Assembly (NCBI RefSeq): GCF_900215505.1
Contig: NZ_LT907844.1
Coordinates: 5,046,233-5,110,232 of the forward strand
Length of the DNA stretch: 64,000 bases
Direction of reading: 5' to 3'
Source: Cohaesibacter sp. ES.047
GTDB taxonomy: Bacteria; Pseudomonadota; Alphaproteobacteria; Rhizobiales; Cohaesibacteraceae
Part shown: positions 16,059-26,254 of the stretch, one piece after another
Numbering within the stretch: the stretch's first letter is position 1
Layout: every line of letters starts with the position of its first letter
Made by a program: the position numbers and the translations under genes
The notes under the pieces: generated by a model
What the model was told of the DNA's origin: nothing
What the model saw: only the letters and a program-made list of their open reading frames with translations
Databases searched by the model: none

Positions 16059-19000
16059 TCAAGGCCGGTAATTGAGAATCGGAGCCAGCCAGCGCTCGGC
16101 TTCTTCAATCGCCCAGCCCTTTCTCTTCGCATAATCAGCAACCTGATCCCGCTCGATCTTGCCAACACCGAAATAGTGACTGTCCGGATGAGCGAAATAG
16201 AGCCCCGAGACAGCCGAGCCCGGCACCATGGCAAAGCTCTCGGTCAGCTTGATGCCGGTCGCAGCTTCCGCGTCCAGTAGCTCGAACAATGTTGCCTTTT
16301 CCGTGTGGTCCGGTTGGGCAGGATAGCCCGCAGCGGGCCGTATGCCCTGATAGGTCTCTTCGATGAGCGCCTCGTGGCTGAGGGTTTCATCGGCAGCATA
16401 GCCCCAAAGTTCCTTGCGCACTTTCTGGTGCATGGCTTCTGCAAGAGCTTCAGCCAAGCGATCCGCAAGCGCCTGCAAGAGAATCTTTGAATAATCATCC
16501 TCTGCCGCTTCGAAGGCCGCCACGCGGTCCGCCTCGCCAAACCCGGTTGAGACAGCAAAGCCACCGATATAATCCTTCACGCCACTGTCCTGAGGTGCCA
16601 CAAAGTCACTGATCGAGATGTTGGCACGCGCTGTCCGTCCCGCGATTTGCTGCCTGAGGCCATGGAAACGGGCCGCCTCCTCGCTGCGCGCCTCATCCGC
16701 GAAGACCGCGATATCGTCACCGACCGCATTGGCAGGCCAAAGGCCGATTACCGCGCGAGCCGTCAGCCACTTCTCCTCGACAATCCGCTTCAGCATCGCC
16801 TGCGCATCATTGAAGAGGCTTGTCGCTGCCTCGCCATACCGATCGTCTTCAAGGATTGCTGGATAGCGTCCTTTCATCTCCCAGGTGGAGAAGAAAGGTG
16901 TCCAGTCGATGAAAGGCACCAGCGAAGCAAGGTCATAGCTCTCAAAAACCCTGGTTCCGGTAAAGCTAGGCGCAACCGGGCTGTAACCGGCCCAGTCGAT
17001 CTTCTGCGCATTGGCCCGCGCCTGATCAATCGTCAGGCGCTTCTTCTTGTCCTGCGCCGCTTCATGTTTGGCACGAACCTGTATGTAGCTGCCCTTGATA
17101 TCGGCAACATAGTCAGCCTTGTCGCGCGACAGCAATTTGGTTGCCACCCCAACCGCACGGCTGGCATCGGTCACATAGATTGCCTGACCGCGCTCATAGT
17201 TCGGAGCGATCTTCACCGCCGTATGAACCTGCGAGGTCGTGGCCCCACCGATCAACAACGGTTGTTCAAATCCCTCTCGTTCCAGCTCGGCGGCAACATG
17301 GCACATCTCATCAAGCGATGGCGTGATCAGGCCGGACAGTCCGATGATGTCCACCTTCTCCCGGCGCGCAGCCTCAAGGATGTCATTGGCCGGAACCATG
17401 ACCCCCAGATCGACCACGTCATAACCGTTACACTGCAAAACAACGCCAACGATATTCTTGCCGATGTCATGCACGTCGCCCTTCACGGTCGCCATGAGCA
17501 CCTTACCGGCACTGGTCTTCTCGCCCTGCTGCTCTTCTTCCATGAAGGGCATCAGATAGGCCACGGCCTTCTTCATCACACGAGCGGACTTGACCACCTG
17601 CGGCAGGAACATCTTGCCATCGCCGAACAGATCGCCAACCACATTCATGCCGTCCATCAACGGCCCTTCGATCACATCAAGGGTCCGTGTGGAGGCCTTA
17701 CGCGCTTCTTCCGCATCGATCTCGACATAATCACTGATGCCTTTGACGAGCGCATGTTCAAGCCGCTTGGCGACGGGCAACTCACGCCAGCTAAGGTCAA
17801 CAACCCGAGCCTCGCCCTTCTGGTGCAAAAAGCGTTCTGCAATTTCCAAAAGGCGATCCGTGCCGTCGTCGCGGCGATTGAGGATCACATCCTCGATCCG
17901 CTCACGCAGTTCCGCATCGATTTGATCATAGACCAACAGCTGACCGGCGTTGACGATGGACATATCGAGCCCCGCCTTGATGGCATGATACAAAAAGGCC
18001 GAATGCATCGCCTCGCGCACCATATTGTTGCCGCGGAAGGAGAAGCTGAGGTTGGACAGACCGCCCGAGACATGCGCTCCAGGCAGGTTCTTGCGGATCC
18101 ATTTCGTCGCTTCGATGAAGTCGACGCCGTAATTGTTGTGCTCTTCGATGCCGGTCGCGACCGCAAAGACGTTCGGATCGAAAATAATATCCTCGGGCGC
18201 AAAACCCACTTCATTGACGAGGATATCGTAGGACTTCTTGCAGATCTCGATCTTGCGCTCAAAGCTGTCTGCCTGTCCCTTTTCATCAAAGGCCATGACA
18301 ACAACCGCAGCGCCATACCGCTGAACCAGCTTGGCATGAGCGACGAACGGCTCACGACCTTCCTTCATGGAAATCGAGTTGACCACGGACTTGCCCTGAA
18401 GGCATTTGAGGCCCGTCTCGATGACGCTCCATTTCGAGCTGTCGATCATCACCGGCACGCGAGAGATATCAGGCTCGGCAACGATCAGATTGAGAAAGGT
18501 CTCCATCGCCGCTTCGGAATCCAACAGCCCTTCATCCATGTTCACATCGATGATCTGAGCGCCGCTTTCCACCTGCTGGCGTGCCACATCAAGCGCCGTC
18601 TCGTAATCCCCGGCCTCGATCAGACGGCGAAACTTGGCCGACCCGGTCACGTTGGTGCGCTCACCGATGTTGACGAAATTGGTCTCCGGCGTCAGCGTGA
18701 AAGGCTCAAGACCGCTGAGGCGCATAAAGGGCGTAATCTCAGGAACAGGACGGGTATCATATTTCTTCACCGTCTCGGCAATGGCACGAATATGATCCGG
18801 CGTGGTGCCGCAACAGCCGCCAACAATGTTGATGAGACCATCACGCGCAAAACCATCGAGAATCCCGGCCATATGCTCCGGGCTCTCATCATACTCGCCA
18901 AATTCGTTGGGAAGCCCCGCATTCGGATAGGTCGAAACGCGGGTTTCAGCCACCCGCGAGATAGCGTCCACATGCTGACGCAGCTCGGCCGCGCCAAGGG

Positions 19001-19757
19001 CACAGTTGAGCCCAACCGCAAAAGGTTTGGCGTGGCGCACCGAGTGATAGAAGGCCTCGGCCGTCTGACCGGATAGGGTCCGGCCTGACTTGTCGGTGAT
19101 GGTGCCCGAGATGATCACCGGCCAGCGCATGCCGCGCGCCTCGAACTCGTCCTCGATGGCAAACAGCGCGGCTTTGGCGTTCAGCGTGTCAAAGATGGTC
19201 TCAACTGCCAGGGCATCCGCCCCGCCATCGAGCAACCCGCGCGCCGCTTCGCGGTAAGCGTCCTTCAACTCATCAAAGGAGACCGCACGATAGCCCGGAT
19301 TGTTGACGTCCGGCGAGATCGACGCAGTCCGGTTGGTCGGCCCCATGGCCCCCAGCACGAAGCACTGACGGCCCGGGAAACGGGATTCGACATCGCGCGC
19401 CGCTTCCTTGGCAATCTTGGCACTCTCCACATTGAGCTCATAGGCCAGATGCTGCATGGCATAGTCGGCCTGCGCGATGGTCGTGGAAGAGAATGTGTTG
19501 GTGCCGGCAAAATCGGCACCGGCTTCAAAATACTGGCGATGGATATCGCGAATTGCTTCAGGCTTGGTGATCGACAGAAGGTCATTGTTGCCCTTCAGAT
19601 CCTGATTCCAGCTCTTGAAACGCTCACCTCGGAAATCTTCTTCCGTCAGGCCAAGACGCTGGATCATTGTCCCCATGGCCCCGTCGAGAATAAGAATGCG
19701 TTCGGCAGCAAGGCGGGTCAGCAAATCATAGGACGGACTCAGTGGCAGGCTCGGCAT
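16059..19757 (-). CDS. metH: Cobalamin-dependent methionine synthase MetH
   Basis: A full-length 1232-residue enzyme that transfers the methyl group of 5-methyltetrahydrofolate via cobalamin to homocysteine. Homocysteine domain (about 1-335) has zinc ligands Cys252 and Cys315-Cys316. Pterin domain (about 357-620) carries [11 protein letters not shown]. The cobalamin cap and Rossmann domains (about 655-890) contain DVHDIG at 761-766, whose His763 ligates cobalt. The activation domain (about 900-1232) has GYPAQPDH for SAM reactivation. ATG 19757 has AAGGAAG upstream. It follows metF after 74 nt, too short for a cobalamin riboswitch. Confidence 0.98.
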   Translation of the reverse strand: MPSLPLSPSYDLLTRLAAERILILDGAMGTMIQRLGLTEEDFRGERFKSWNQDLKGNNDLLSITKPEAIRDIHRQYFEAGADFAGTNTFSSTTIAQADYAMQHLAYELNVESAKIAKEAARDVESRFPGRQCFVLGAMGPTNRTASISPDVNNPGYRAVSFDELKDAYREAARGLLDGGADALAVETIFDTLNAKAALFAIEDEFEARGMRWPVIISGTITDKSGRTLSGQTAEAFYHSVRHAKPFAVGLNCALGAAELRQHVDAISRVAETRVSTYPNAGLPNEFGEYDESPEHMAGILDGFARDGLINIVGGCCGTTPDHIRAIAETVKKYDTRPVPEITPFMRLSGLEPFTLTPETNFVNIGERTNVTGSAKFRRLIEAGDYETALDVARQQVESGAQIIDVNMDEGLLDSEAAMETFLNLIVAEPDISRVPVMIDSSKWSVIETGLKCLQGKSVVNSISMKEGREPFVAHAKLVQRYGAAVVVMAFDEKGQADSFERKIEICKKSYDILVNEVGFAPEDIIFDPNVFAVATGIEEHNNYGVDFIEATKWIRKNLPGAHVSGGLSNLSFSFRGNNMVREAMHSAFLYHAIKAGLDMSIVNAGQLLVYDQIDAELRERIEDVILNRRDDGTDRLLEIAERFLHQKGEARVVDLSWRELPVAKRLEHALVKGISDYVEIDAEEARKASTRTLDVIEGPLMDGMNVVGDLFGDGKMFLPQVVKSARVMKKAVAYLMPFMEEEQQGEKTSAGKVLMATVKGDVHDIGKNIVGVVLQCNGYDVVDLGVMVPANDILEAARREKVDIIGLSGLITPSLDEMCHVAAELEREGFEQPLLIGGATTSQVHTAVKIAPNYERGQAIYVTDASRAVGVATKLLSRDKADYVADIKGSYIQVRAKHEAAQDKKKRLTIDQARANAQKIDWAGYSPVAPSFTGTRVFESYDLASLVPFIDWTPFFSTWEMKGRYPAILEDDRYGEAATSLFNDAQAMLKRIVEEKWLTARAVIGLWPANAVGDDIAVFADEARSEEAARFHGLRQQIAGRTARANISISDFVAPQDSGVKDYIGGFAVSTGFGEADRVAAFEAAEDDYSKILLQALADRLAEALAEAMHQKVRKELWGYAADETLSHEALIEETYQGIRPAAGYPAQPDHTEKATLFELLDAEAATGIKLTESFAMVPGSAVSGLYFAHPDSHYFGVGKIERDQVADYAKRKGWAIEEAERWLAPILNYRP

Positions 19758-19831
19758 AAGCTTCTTCCTTCACTCGTGATAGAGGTGCGAGGCATATCCT
19801 CGCAAAATTCAGACTGAACGGTTGGTTGGCG

Positions 19832-20749
19832 TTATTCGGCATCCGCGGTTGCAGTCTTGACCGGGCGCATCCCCAGCAAATGACAGATGGCATAGACCAG
19901 ATTGGCCCGGTTCAACGTGTAGAAATGGAACTCGTCAACGCCGCGCGCATGAAGATCCTCGACCTGTTCGGCAGCCATCGCAGCAGACACCAGTCGATGG
20001 GTATCAGCATCATTCTCCAGCCCTTCGAACCGGTTAGCCAGCCATTGCGGCACACTCGCCCCGGCCCGGGTGGCAAATCCTGCGGCCTGGGTGAAATTGT
20101 GGATCGGCATGATGCCCGGCACGATGGGAATGAAGATCCCGGCGCGCCGCACCCGCTCAACAAAGGCCTCATAGAGGTCATTATCAAAGAAGAACTGCGT
20201 GATTGCCTTGGTCGCCCCGGCGTCCACCTTCTGGCGCAACAGCTCGATATCGGTCGCAAAGTCGGAGCTTTCCGGGTGCTTCTCCGGATAGGCCGAGACA
20301 AAGACATCAAACTCACCCAGCTCCTTGATCCCCGAGACGAGAGCAGGCGAGCCCGAGTAGCCGCCTTCATGAGCTTCATATTTCGCCCCTACCCCATCCA
20401 CGGGGTCGCCGCGCAGGGCAACGATCTGCTTGACACCAATCTCGCGATAGGACCGGATGACGTCGTTCACTTCTTCCTTGGTCGCCCCGACGCACGTCAG
20501 ATGCGCGGCTGTCGGAATGCCCGCTTCCTTGATGATCCGCTCGACCGTGGCATGGGTACGCTCACGGGTAGAGCCGCCCGCTCCATAGGTCACGGATACG
20601 AATTCGGGTGCCAACGGCGCAAGGCGCTGAACACTCTCCCACAGCATGGCTTCCATCTTTGGACTCTTTGGGGGAAAGAACTCAAAGGAGATTTTCAGCT
20701 TGTCGGCGGACCGGCTACGGCGACCGCTTCGTTCAGCATTGGGAGTCAT
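19832..20749 (-). CDS. metF: 5,10-methylenetetrahydrofolate reductase MetF
   Basis: A 305-residue flavoenzyme reducing 5,10-methylene- to 5-methyltetrahydrofolate, the methyl donor used by MetH next door. Typical motifs are ISFEFFPPKS (about residues 19-28), SVTYGAGGST (about 52-61), the HLTCVGAT stretch and VALRGDP (about 108-114). It sits between the SahR-type regulator (112 nt) and metH (74 nt), all on one strand, so they are probably a methionine-cycle operon. Confidence 0.97.
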   Translation of the reverse strand: MTPNAERSGRRSRSADKLKISFEFFPPKSPKMEAMLWESVQRLAPLAPEFVSVTYGAGGSTRERTHATVERIIKEAGIPTAAHLTCVGATKEEVNDVIRSYREIGVKQIVALRGDPVDGVGAKYEAHEGGYSGSPALVSGIKELGEFDVFVSAYPEKHPESSDFATDIELLRQKVDAGATKAITQFFFDNDLYEAFVERVRRAGIFIPIVPGIMPIHNFTQAAGFATRAGASVPQWLANRFEGLENDADTHRLVSAAMAAEQVEDLHARGVDEFHFYTLNRANLVYAICHLLGMRPVKTATADAE

Positions 20750-20861
20750 CGTGTCTCTTTCGTCTATTACTTCAGACCCTGCTTCGCTCGAACAGCGAGC
20801 AAAGGATCAAATGGTCGAAACCCAATCGGTCAACAAGCCGAAAGCGGTATAATAAATCGTG

Positions 20862-21845
20862 TCAGCTCTTGCGACCGGCTTCACTCGTTTTGCGCGCCAC
20901 CCAGATCGTCACCGTCAAATGCGCCGAATAGGCTTCATCGGGTTTCATCTCGGCCTTGAGATCACGCGCCAGTTCAACCGTGAAACCGGCCTGCTCCATC
21001 CAGCGGCGCATGACGTCATGGGAGAAGCCCAACCGTCGGTGCGCGTGATCCTTTCGCAAGAATTCATGATCATGAGGGGCAAAATCGACAACCAGAATGC
21101 GCCCGTCCGGCACCATAACATTGGCCGCCTCGAACAGGGCTGCGGATGGATCGTCGAGATAATGCAGCACCTGATGCAGGGTCACCAGATCAAACCGCCG
21201 ATCAAGCGAGGCAAGATCCAGAATATCACCCTGCTGGACATGCAGATGGCCATGATTGGGGCCATCGAGCCGCGAACGGGCAATCGCCAGCATCGACCGG
21301 TTGACGTCAATTCCCAGTCCCTGACGGCACAACCCCGCAAGAAGCGACAGAATGCTCCCCGTTCCGGTGCCCAGATCCAGCAGGCGCTCGACCGGCTGAT
21401 CTCCAAGAGCGGAAATGATGGCTTGGTCCACGGCACTTTCGGGCGCATGCAGCTCGCGCAATTCGTCCCAATGCTCCGCATTGAGCTGGAAATAGTCGGC
21501 TGCCTGCTGGACATTGGTTGCCTTGATCTGATGGAGGCGCTCCAGATCCCTGCGGATCATAACATCGCCCCGATCCAGCAGCTTGAGCGAGGCCGAAAGA
21601 AGATTGCTCTTGGCCTCATCCTGCGTCAGGCAGTAATAAACCCAAGCCCCTTCGGGCAGGCGTTCAACCAGCCCGGCCTCATAGAGTAGCTTCAGATGGC
21701 GCGAAATGCGCGGCTGGCTCTGATTGAGAATAGCCGTCAAATCCTTGACCGACAAATCCCCCTCGGCCAGCAACGCAAGCAGGCGCAACCGCGTCGTCTC
21801 ACCACTGGCCTTCAACAGTCCAACCATTTCTTCAAGTGCTAACAT
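20862..21845 (-). CDS. ArsR-family regulator fused to a methyltransferase domain (SahR type)
   Basis: A 327-residue fusion. The N-terminal ArsR/SmtB winged helix (about residues 8-90, ILNQSQPRISRHLKLLYEAGLV) lacks the metal-binding Cys motif of true arsenic sensors. A class I SAM-dependent methyltransferase fold follows (about 130-300) with motif I LLDLGTGTGS. This architecture, beside metF-metH in alphaproteobacteria, is described for SahR, which senses S-adenosylhomocysteine and controls methionine-cycle genes. The assignment rests on architecture, neighbourhood and the palindrome upstream. RBS GAGGG precedes ATG 21845. Confidence 0.85.
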   Translation of the reverse strand: MLALEEMVGLLKASGETTRLRLLALLAEGDLSVKDLTAILNQSQPRISRHLKLLYEAGLVERLPEGAWVYYCLTQDEAKSNLLSASLKLLDRGDVMIRRDLERLHQIKATNVQQAADYFQLNAEHWDELRELHAPESAVDQAIISALGDQPVERLLDLGTGTGSILSLLAGLCRQGLGIDVNRSMLAIARSRLDGPNHGHLHVQQGDILDLASLDRRFDLVTLHQVLHYLDDPSAALFEAANVMVPDGRILVVDFAPHDHEFLRKDHAHRRLGFSHDVMRRWMEQAGFTVELARDLKAEMKPDEAYSAHLTVTIWVARKTSEAGRKS

Positions 21846-21861
21846 TGACTACCCTCAAACA

Positions 21862-21879
21862 TATAAAGATATCTTTATA
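21862..21879. promoter_or_regulatory. Perfect 18-bp palindrome, probable SahR-type operator
   Basis: TATAAAGAT followed by its exact reverse complement ATCTTTATA, 17 nt upstream of the regulator's start codon. A long AT-rich palindrome here fits a homodimeric ArsR-fold regulator that represses its own operon including metF and metH. No second copy is visible before metF or metH. Confidence 0.75.
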
Positions 21880-22282
21880 CGATGAGAATTAGCCAATCAA
21901 GACCATTCTTGCCACAGCTCACAAGGCAATGACAAAAGTCCCTAACAAATTCGTACCCCAATCAAACAAAGCCGGCCAGAGACTGGCAGGGCTTTGCGAT
22001 AGGCAATCGCTCATTCCAAAACCTGACAGAGACTGAGCGCGGCCAATCCTGCGACCTGGCCTCTTGATGAACGCCAAAAACAGGACCCACTGGGATTTGG
22101 CGTATCTGGTCACCGTCTCGGAGCAGGAACAAGGCGTTGATCCCTTTTGCCCGTGCGACAGGCGGCCCTGCACATAGAGGCGCTGTTGCGCGCGCGAGAA
22201 GGCTGCCTTCAAGGAATGCAGAAACCCTGACTTGTGCCAATCACCCAACTCCTGACGATAGAGAAAGTCAGACTGCGGATGC
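21880..22282. other. Intergenic region without a supportable gene
   Basis: Several open frames of 90-110 codons exist on the minus strand (between 21919 and 22248), but none has a good ribosome binding site or a familiar sequence, and they overlap in different frames. I see no structured RNA or repeat in this part. Confidence 0.3.
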
Positions 22283-22354
22283 CTGACCCCGATCTTGTGT
22301 CTGGCCCCGATCTTGTGTCTGGCCCCGATCTTGTGTCTGGCCCCGATCTTGTGT
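22283..22354 (+). repeat. Tandem repeat, four copies of an 18-bp unit
   Basis: Four head-to-tail copies of CTGGCCCCGATCTTGTGT (the first has CTGAC in place of CTGGC), followed by a degenerate start of a fifth (CTGACACCC). Because 18 is a multiple of three, the array leaves an open frame repeating CLAPIL, which is not evidence for a gene. It lies just downstream of the aminotransferase gene end. Confidence 0.9.
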
Positions 22355-22454
22355 CTGACACCCTATCCGTTGCTCAGACGATTGGTTTATAGATCACCGT
22401 TGCTATGTCACCGCTTTTTCCAATGGTCACGCCGGCGGGAAAGTGTGAGGGGCG

Positions 22455-23639
22455 TCAAAAGCTGCTCGGCAGGCGAAAGCGCAAGGTCGCGATAACGTCG
22501 CTCTCGGCATTGGCAAAGGCTGCCCGCAAATAGGCCTGCTGGTTGGCGCCAAAACCGGTGCCGGGCAACATCAGGATGCCATGGTCACCTGCGAGCCTTT
22601 GGGTAATCTGCATCGCGTCCTCAGCACCAAACGGGTGTTTGAGATAGGCAAAATAGGCACCGATCGATGCAATCTCCCAGCCGTCAACCGAAGCGATCGC
22701 AGCCTTGAAGGCTTCTCGGCGCAAGGCGATCTCGGCTCTGTTGTCCACTCTCCACTCACCGAGCGTTTCGATGGCCTTGGCGACCGCATGCTGGGCAGGC
22801 CTTGGAGCACAAATCTGCAGATTGTCCATTACCTTGAGCAATTGCTCCATCAGCGTCCCGCCGCACAGCACGGCACCGACCCGGTGGCCCGGAATGCAAA
22901 AGACCTTGGAGAAGCTGTAGAGATGCACAAAATGGCTCTCCCAGTCAGGTTTACTGAATAGGGCGTGCGGGCGGCCTGCTCCCTGATCGAGAAAGTCCCG
23001 ATAGGTCTCATCTACCACCAGATAAGCGCCCGCATCCCGGCAAATCTCATAAGCAGCCTCAAGGAAGGTCGAAGGATAGACCGCGCCCGTCGGATTGTTC
23101 GGTGTGACGATATAAACGGCACGGGTCTTTTTCGTCATGGCCTCTTTGAGGGCTTCGGCGTTCGGCACAAAACCATCTTCCGCCAAGGCATCGACAAAGC
23201 GCACCGTAATGCCAAGCATATCGAGTGTCATTTCGTGGTTGAAATAGAAAGGACGAACAATAAGAACCTCGTCGCCGGGTCTGGTTAACGCCAAAGCCGT
23301 GATGAAAAAGGCCTGATTGCCACCAGCCGTGATTTGCACATTCTTGGCCTCAACCTTGCTGCCATAGGCGGTTGAGACGTCCCGAGCGAGCGCTTCGCGC
23401 AAACCCAATTCGCCCTGAATGGCCCCATAACCGGCAAGACTGGCGCTGCCCGCGGCCTCTGAGAGCCATCCCAGCAAGTCGGGATGGGGCAGATAGCCGG
23501 GCACCGCCTGCGATAGATCGATTGAGGGGCCCTTTCCTCCATCATAGCGGCTAAGGCAAGCTTGAACCTTCGGGATGGGCGGCGGAGACAGGCGGGCAAC
23601 CAGTGGATTGATCCCGGCGGGAGAGGAAGTTTCAGACAT
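22455..23639 (-). CDS. Class I/II pyridoxal-phosphate aminotransferase
   Basis: About 394 residues from ATG 23639 (AGAGAA upstream; a longer start at 23660 is possible). Fold-type I hallmarks are clear: VTPNNPTGAVYP, the VVDETYRDF segment with the PLP-binding Asp, and the Schiff-base lysine in LYSFSKVFCIPGHRVG. The closest general type is an AspC/MalY-like transaminase; substrate unknown. It is the last gene of a seven-gene operon with two ureohydrolases and an ABC importer, so it may handle the amino product or the parent guanidino amino acid. Confidence 0.88.
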   Translation of the reverse strand: MSETSSPAGINPLVARLSPPPIPKVQACLSRYDGGKGPSIDLSQAVPGYLPHPDLLGWLSEAAGSASLAGYGAIQGELGLREALARDVSTAYGSKVEAKNVQITAGGNQAFFITALALTRPGDEVLIVRPFYFNHEMTLDMLGITVRFVDALAEDGFVPNAEALKEAMTKKTRAVYIVTPNNPTGAVYPSTFLEAAYEICRDAGAYLVVDETYRDFLDQGAGRPHALFSKPDWESHFVHLYSFSKVFCIPGHRVGAVLCGGTLMEQLLKVMDNLQICAPRPAQHAVAKAIETLGEWRVDNRAEIALRREAFKAAIASVDGWEIASIGAYFAYLKHPFGAEDAMQITQRLAGDHGILMLPGTGFGANQQAYLRAAFANAESDVIATLRFRLPSSF

Positions 23640-23675
23640 CTGTTCTCTTTTCAAAACCAATTGCGGATGGCAGCC

Positions 23676-25112
23676 TTACGGAAGCACTTTCCCCGGATTA
23701 AGGAGGTTATTCGGATCCAGCGTTGTCTTCAAATTCTGCATCAGCGCAAGCTCCAATGGGCTGCGCGAATGGCCCAACCATGGCCTTTTCAGTGCGCCAA
23801 TACCATGCTCGGCCGATATGCTGCCGCGATAGGATCTGGCAAGGTCATAGATGATTTTCTCGATCGCCGTGTGGCCCGCGGGCGAGGACATCGGGACCGA
23901 GGCCATGATATGCAGATTGCCATCGGCAGCATGACCGAAAAAGACGGCCCTCACCTGCGGGTAGGCTTCGTTCAGAGCGGTGCGGCAAGCCTGTGCAAAG
24001 GGGCCGAGGGAATGGATGGGAAGCGAAATGTCAAAGCTTTCATGCTCACCGAGCACAGGCTCGATCTCTGCACTGGCGTCGCGAATGGCCCACAGCCTTT
24101 CGGTCTCGCTCAGCGATTTGGCTAGCACCGCGTCCTCGACAATCCCGGCCTCAAAGCAGTCCGAGAGATAGGCCTCAAGAACGGCCCCGCAGCCAGCCTC
24201 CTCAGGGCCGCTCGCCTCGATGAGGAAATAAAAGTCGTGAGGGTCGGGAAAGGGATCGCTGCAGCCGGTCACATTCTGAGTGACCATCGACCAATAGTCG
24301 GGCCACATGACTTCAAAGGTGGAAAGGCGCGGGCCCAGTTTTCGCCGCGCCCGGACGAAGGCCTGCATGGCACTGTCAAAGTCTCTGGTCGCAACCATTG
24401 CCAGTTCGGACCAGCCCGGCTTTGGCTGCAGCGCCAGAACCACGCGGGTGACGACCCCGAGGCTCCCTTCCGATCCGATGAAAAGCTGCTTGAGATCAAA
24501 TCCGGCATTGTTCTTGAGCATGGGGGAGAGGTCATCAAGAATGGAGCCGTCGGCCAGCACCACTTCCAGCCCCAACACGGATTGGCGTGTCATGCCATAG
24601 CGCAAGACGCGTGTGCCCCCGGCATTGGTGGCAACAGTGCCGCCGATGGTACAGCTGCCTCGGGCACCAAAGTCAACGGGGCACAAAAGGCCGCTCTTTT
24701 CAGCGGCCTGCTGCAGTGCTTGAAGCGGCACGCCAGCCTCAATTGTGGCGGTCATGGCGACCGGGTCAATGGAGAGGATCTTGTTCATCCTCTCAAGCGA
24801 CAGCGCCACAGAACCGGGCGACGGGATCGCCCCACCACACAAACCCGTAAGTCCGCCCTGCACAGTGATGGCGACGGACTGTTCAGCGCAGAGCTTGACG
24901 GCTTCGGCCAGCTCTTCGGTTGTCTGAGGGCGCAGCACTGCAAGAGGCTTTGCACCCGCCATCACACTGGCGTCGCCATGATTACGCGATGGCACACTCG
25001 CACCAGACATAAAACCGGATGGCCCGAGCAGTGCGGCGAGTGCCGACTTCAGCGTCTGAGGCAATACGTTGCCCGGTATGTCACCCTGTTTGTCGCGCGG
25101 TGTGTTGCGCAT
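23676..25112 (-). CDS. FAD-linked oxidase of the GlcD/D-lactate dehydrogenase family
   Basis: A 478-residue flavoprotein. The PCMH-type FAD-binding domain (about residues 50-235) shows TVQGGLTGLCGGAIP, the GGTVATNAGGTRVLRYG loop and FIGSEGSLGVVT. The C-terminal cap ends with FFGHAADGNLHI and SAEHGIGALKRP, both family signatures. Members oxidise D-2-hydroxy acids (lactate, glycolate, 2-hydroxyglutarate) and pass electrons to the respiratory chain. It sits between a ureohydrolase and an aminotransferase, suggesting oxidation of a hydroxy acid intermediate of the same pathway; this is inference. Confidence 0.9.
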   Translation of the reverse strand: MRNTPRDKQGDIPGNVLPQTLKSALAALLGPSGFMSGASVPSRNHGDASVMAGAKPLAVLRPQTTEELAEAVKLCAEQSVAITVQGGLTGLCGGAIPSPGSVALSLERMNKILSIDPVAMTATIEAGVPLQALQQAAEKSGLLCPVDFGARGSCTIGGTVATNAGGTRVLRYGMTRQSVLGLEVVLADGSILDDLSPMLKNNAGFDLKQLFIGSEGSLGVVTRVVLALQPKPGWSELAMVATRDFDSAMQAFVRARRKLGPRLSTFEVMWPDYWSMVTQNVTGCSDPFPDPHDFYFLIEASGPEEAGCGAVLEAYLSDCFEAGIVEDAVLAKSLSETERLWAIRDASAEIEPVLGEHESFDISLPIHSLGPFAQACRTALNEAYPQVRAVFFGHAADGNLHIMASVPMSSPAGHTAIEKIIYDLARSYRGSISAEHGIGALKRPWLGHSRSPLELALMQNLKTTLDPNNLLNPGKVLP

Positions 25113-25150
25113 GGCTTCCCTTTCAGATCCGTCAAAGTCCGTCCAAGTGT

Positions 25151-26200
25151 TCAGGCATTGATCGACGAACTGAAGACCATAAGGCTGAGAATCTCGAACA
25201 GAATTTGCGCTCCCGCTTGGGCGGTGTTGGTGTTGGCATCATATTGAGGCGCCACTTCCACGACATCGCCTCCCACGAGGTTAACGCCTTTGAGACCGCG
25301 CAGCAGCTCAAGCGCTTCTCGGGTCGTCAGACCGCCGATTTCCGGTGTCCCGGTTCCCGGAGCATAGGACGGATCAAGGCTATCGATATCAAATGAGAGG
25401 TAGGTGGGGCCATCGCCGACAATTTCGAGCGCTTTGGCAATGACAGCCGGAATGCCCATGGCCGAGATCTCCTCGGCATGGATGACGGTCATGCCTGACT
25501 CATAGCTGAACTCCCAGAGATACTCGGACGAGCCACGAATGCCGATCTGGATTGTGCGTTCGGGATCAAGCACTCCATCGAGCACCGCATTACGAAAAGG
25601 GCCACCATGGTGGAATTTGGTTTGATCAAAGGGGCCACCGGTGTCGCAATGGGCATCGATATGGATCATGCCAACCGGTTCCTTCTTGCCAACCCCACGC
25701 AAGATCGGATGGCTGATTGAATGATCGCCGCCAACCGAAAGCGGTGCTACACCCTGCTCTACGATTTTGGCGATGAAGGCCTCGATATTGTCATGGCTCT
25801 GTTCCAGCCGAAAGCGGCTTTCAATGGGAACATCGCCAATGTCAGCAACCCTGAGATCCTGTGTCGGCACACAGTCGAGCACGTGATTGTAAGGGCCGAT
25901 TCGTTCGATATGGCGCAAGGCGCGGGGTCCAAAGCGGGAGCCGGGACGGTTGGTGACGCCAAGATCCATTGGCACGCCCAGCATGGCCACTTGCAGATCG
26001 CCAAGGTCGAACGCTTCACCGGGCTGCAGAGACGGAGCGGAGCAGAAGGTCTGCATCCCGGCATAGGGTGCGATGCGCGTGCCGTTCTTGGCGAAGATCT
26101 TGTCGGCCACACGGGCAAAGCGCGGGTTGAACATATCGGACGCAGCAGCGTCGGCAAACTTTTGACGCAAGGCGTCCAACTTGTCAGAGGACCAGCTCAT
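25151..26200 (-). CDS. Ureohydrolase (agmatinase/guanidinobutyrase family), paralogue 2
   Basis: About 349 residues from ATG 26200 (MSWSSDKLD); an upstream start at 26215 is possible. A di-manganese hydrolase that splits urea from a guanidino compound. All metal ligands are present: GGDHS, DAHCD and SFDIDSLDP. The GSRFGPRALR stretch is also typical. The specificity loop cannot be read reliably, so agmatinase, guanidinobutyrase, guanidinopropionase or a guanidine hydrolase all remain open. It shares an operon with a second, clearly divergent ureohydrolase and an ABC importer. Confidence 0.9.
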   Translation of the reverse strand: MSWSSDKLDALRQKFADAAASDMFNPRFARVADKIFAKNGTRIAPYAGMQTFCSAPSLQPGEAFDLGDLQVAMLGVPMDLGVTNRPGSRFGPRALRHIERIGPYNHVLDCVPTQDLRVADIGDVPIESRFRLEQSHDNIEAFIAKIVEQGVAPLSVGGDHSISHPILRGVGKKEPVGMIHIDAHCDTGGPFDQTKFHHGGPFRNAVLDGVLDPERTIQIGIRGSSEYLWEFSYESGMTVIHAEEISAMGIPAVIAKALEIVGDGPTYLSFDIDSLDPSYAPGTGTPEIGGLTTREALELLRGLKGVNLVGGDVVEVAPQYDANTNTAQAGAQILFEILSLMVFSSSINA

Positions 26201-26254
26201 GGTCTTTTCTCCCAAAAGTGCGAAAGCGGAAAGCGAGTGTCTGGATGATCGCGT

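Noticed and set aside
16647..19076. An 809-codon open frame on the plus strand
   Set aside because: It lies entirely opposite metH, which has every expected domain. Long antisense frames arise from codon bias in GC-rich genes, and the translation has no familiar motif.
19758..19831. Possible cobalamin riboswitch before metH
   Set aside because: Only 74 nt separate metF and metH, too few for the roughly 200-nt cobalamin element, and no B12-box-like sequence is seen.
21962..22240. A 92-codon minus-strand frame between the SahR-type gene and the tandem repeat
   Set aside because: No ribosome binding site, no recognisable sequence, and another frame of similar length overlaps it.
22283..22354. 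Possible CRISPR array
   Set aside because: The repeats are head to tail without spacers and there are no cas genes.
22295..22495. A 66-codon frame with CLAPIL repeats
   Set aside because: It only reflects the 18-bp tandem repeat and overlaps the end of the aminotransferase gene.
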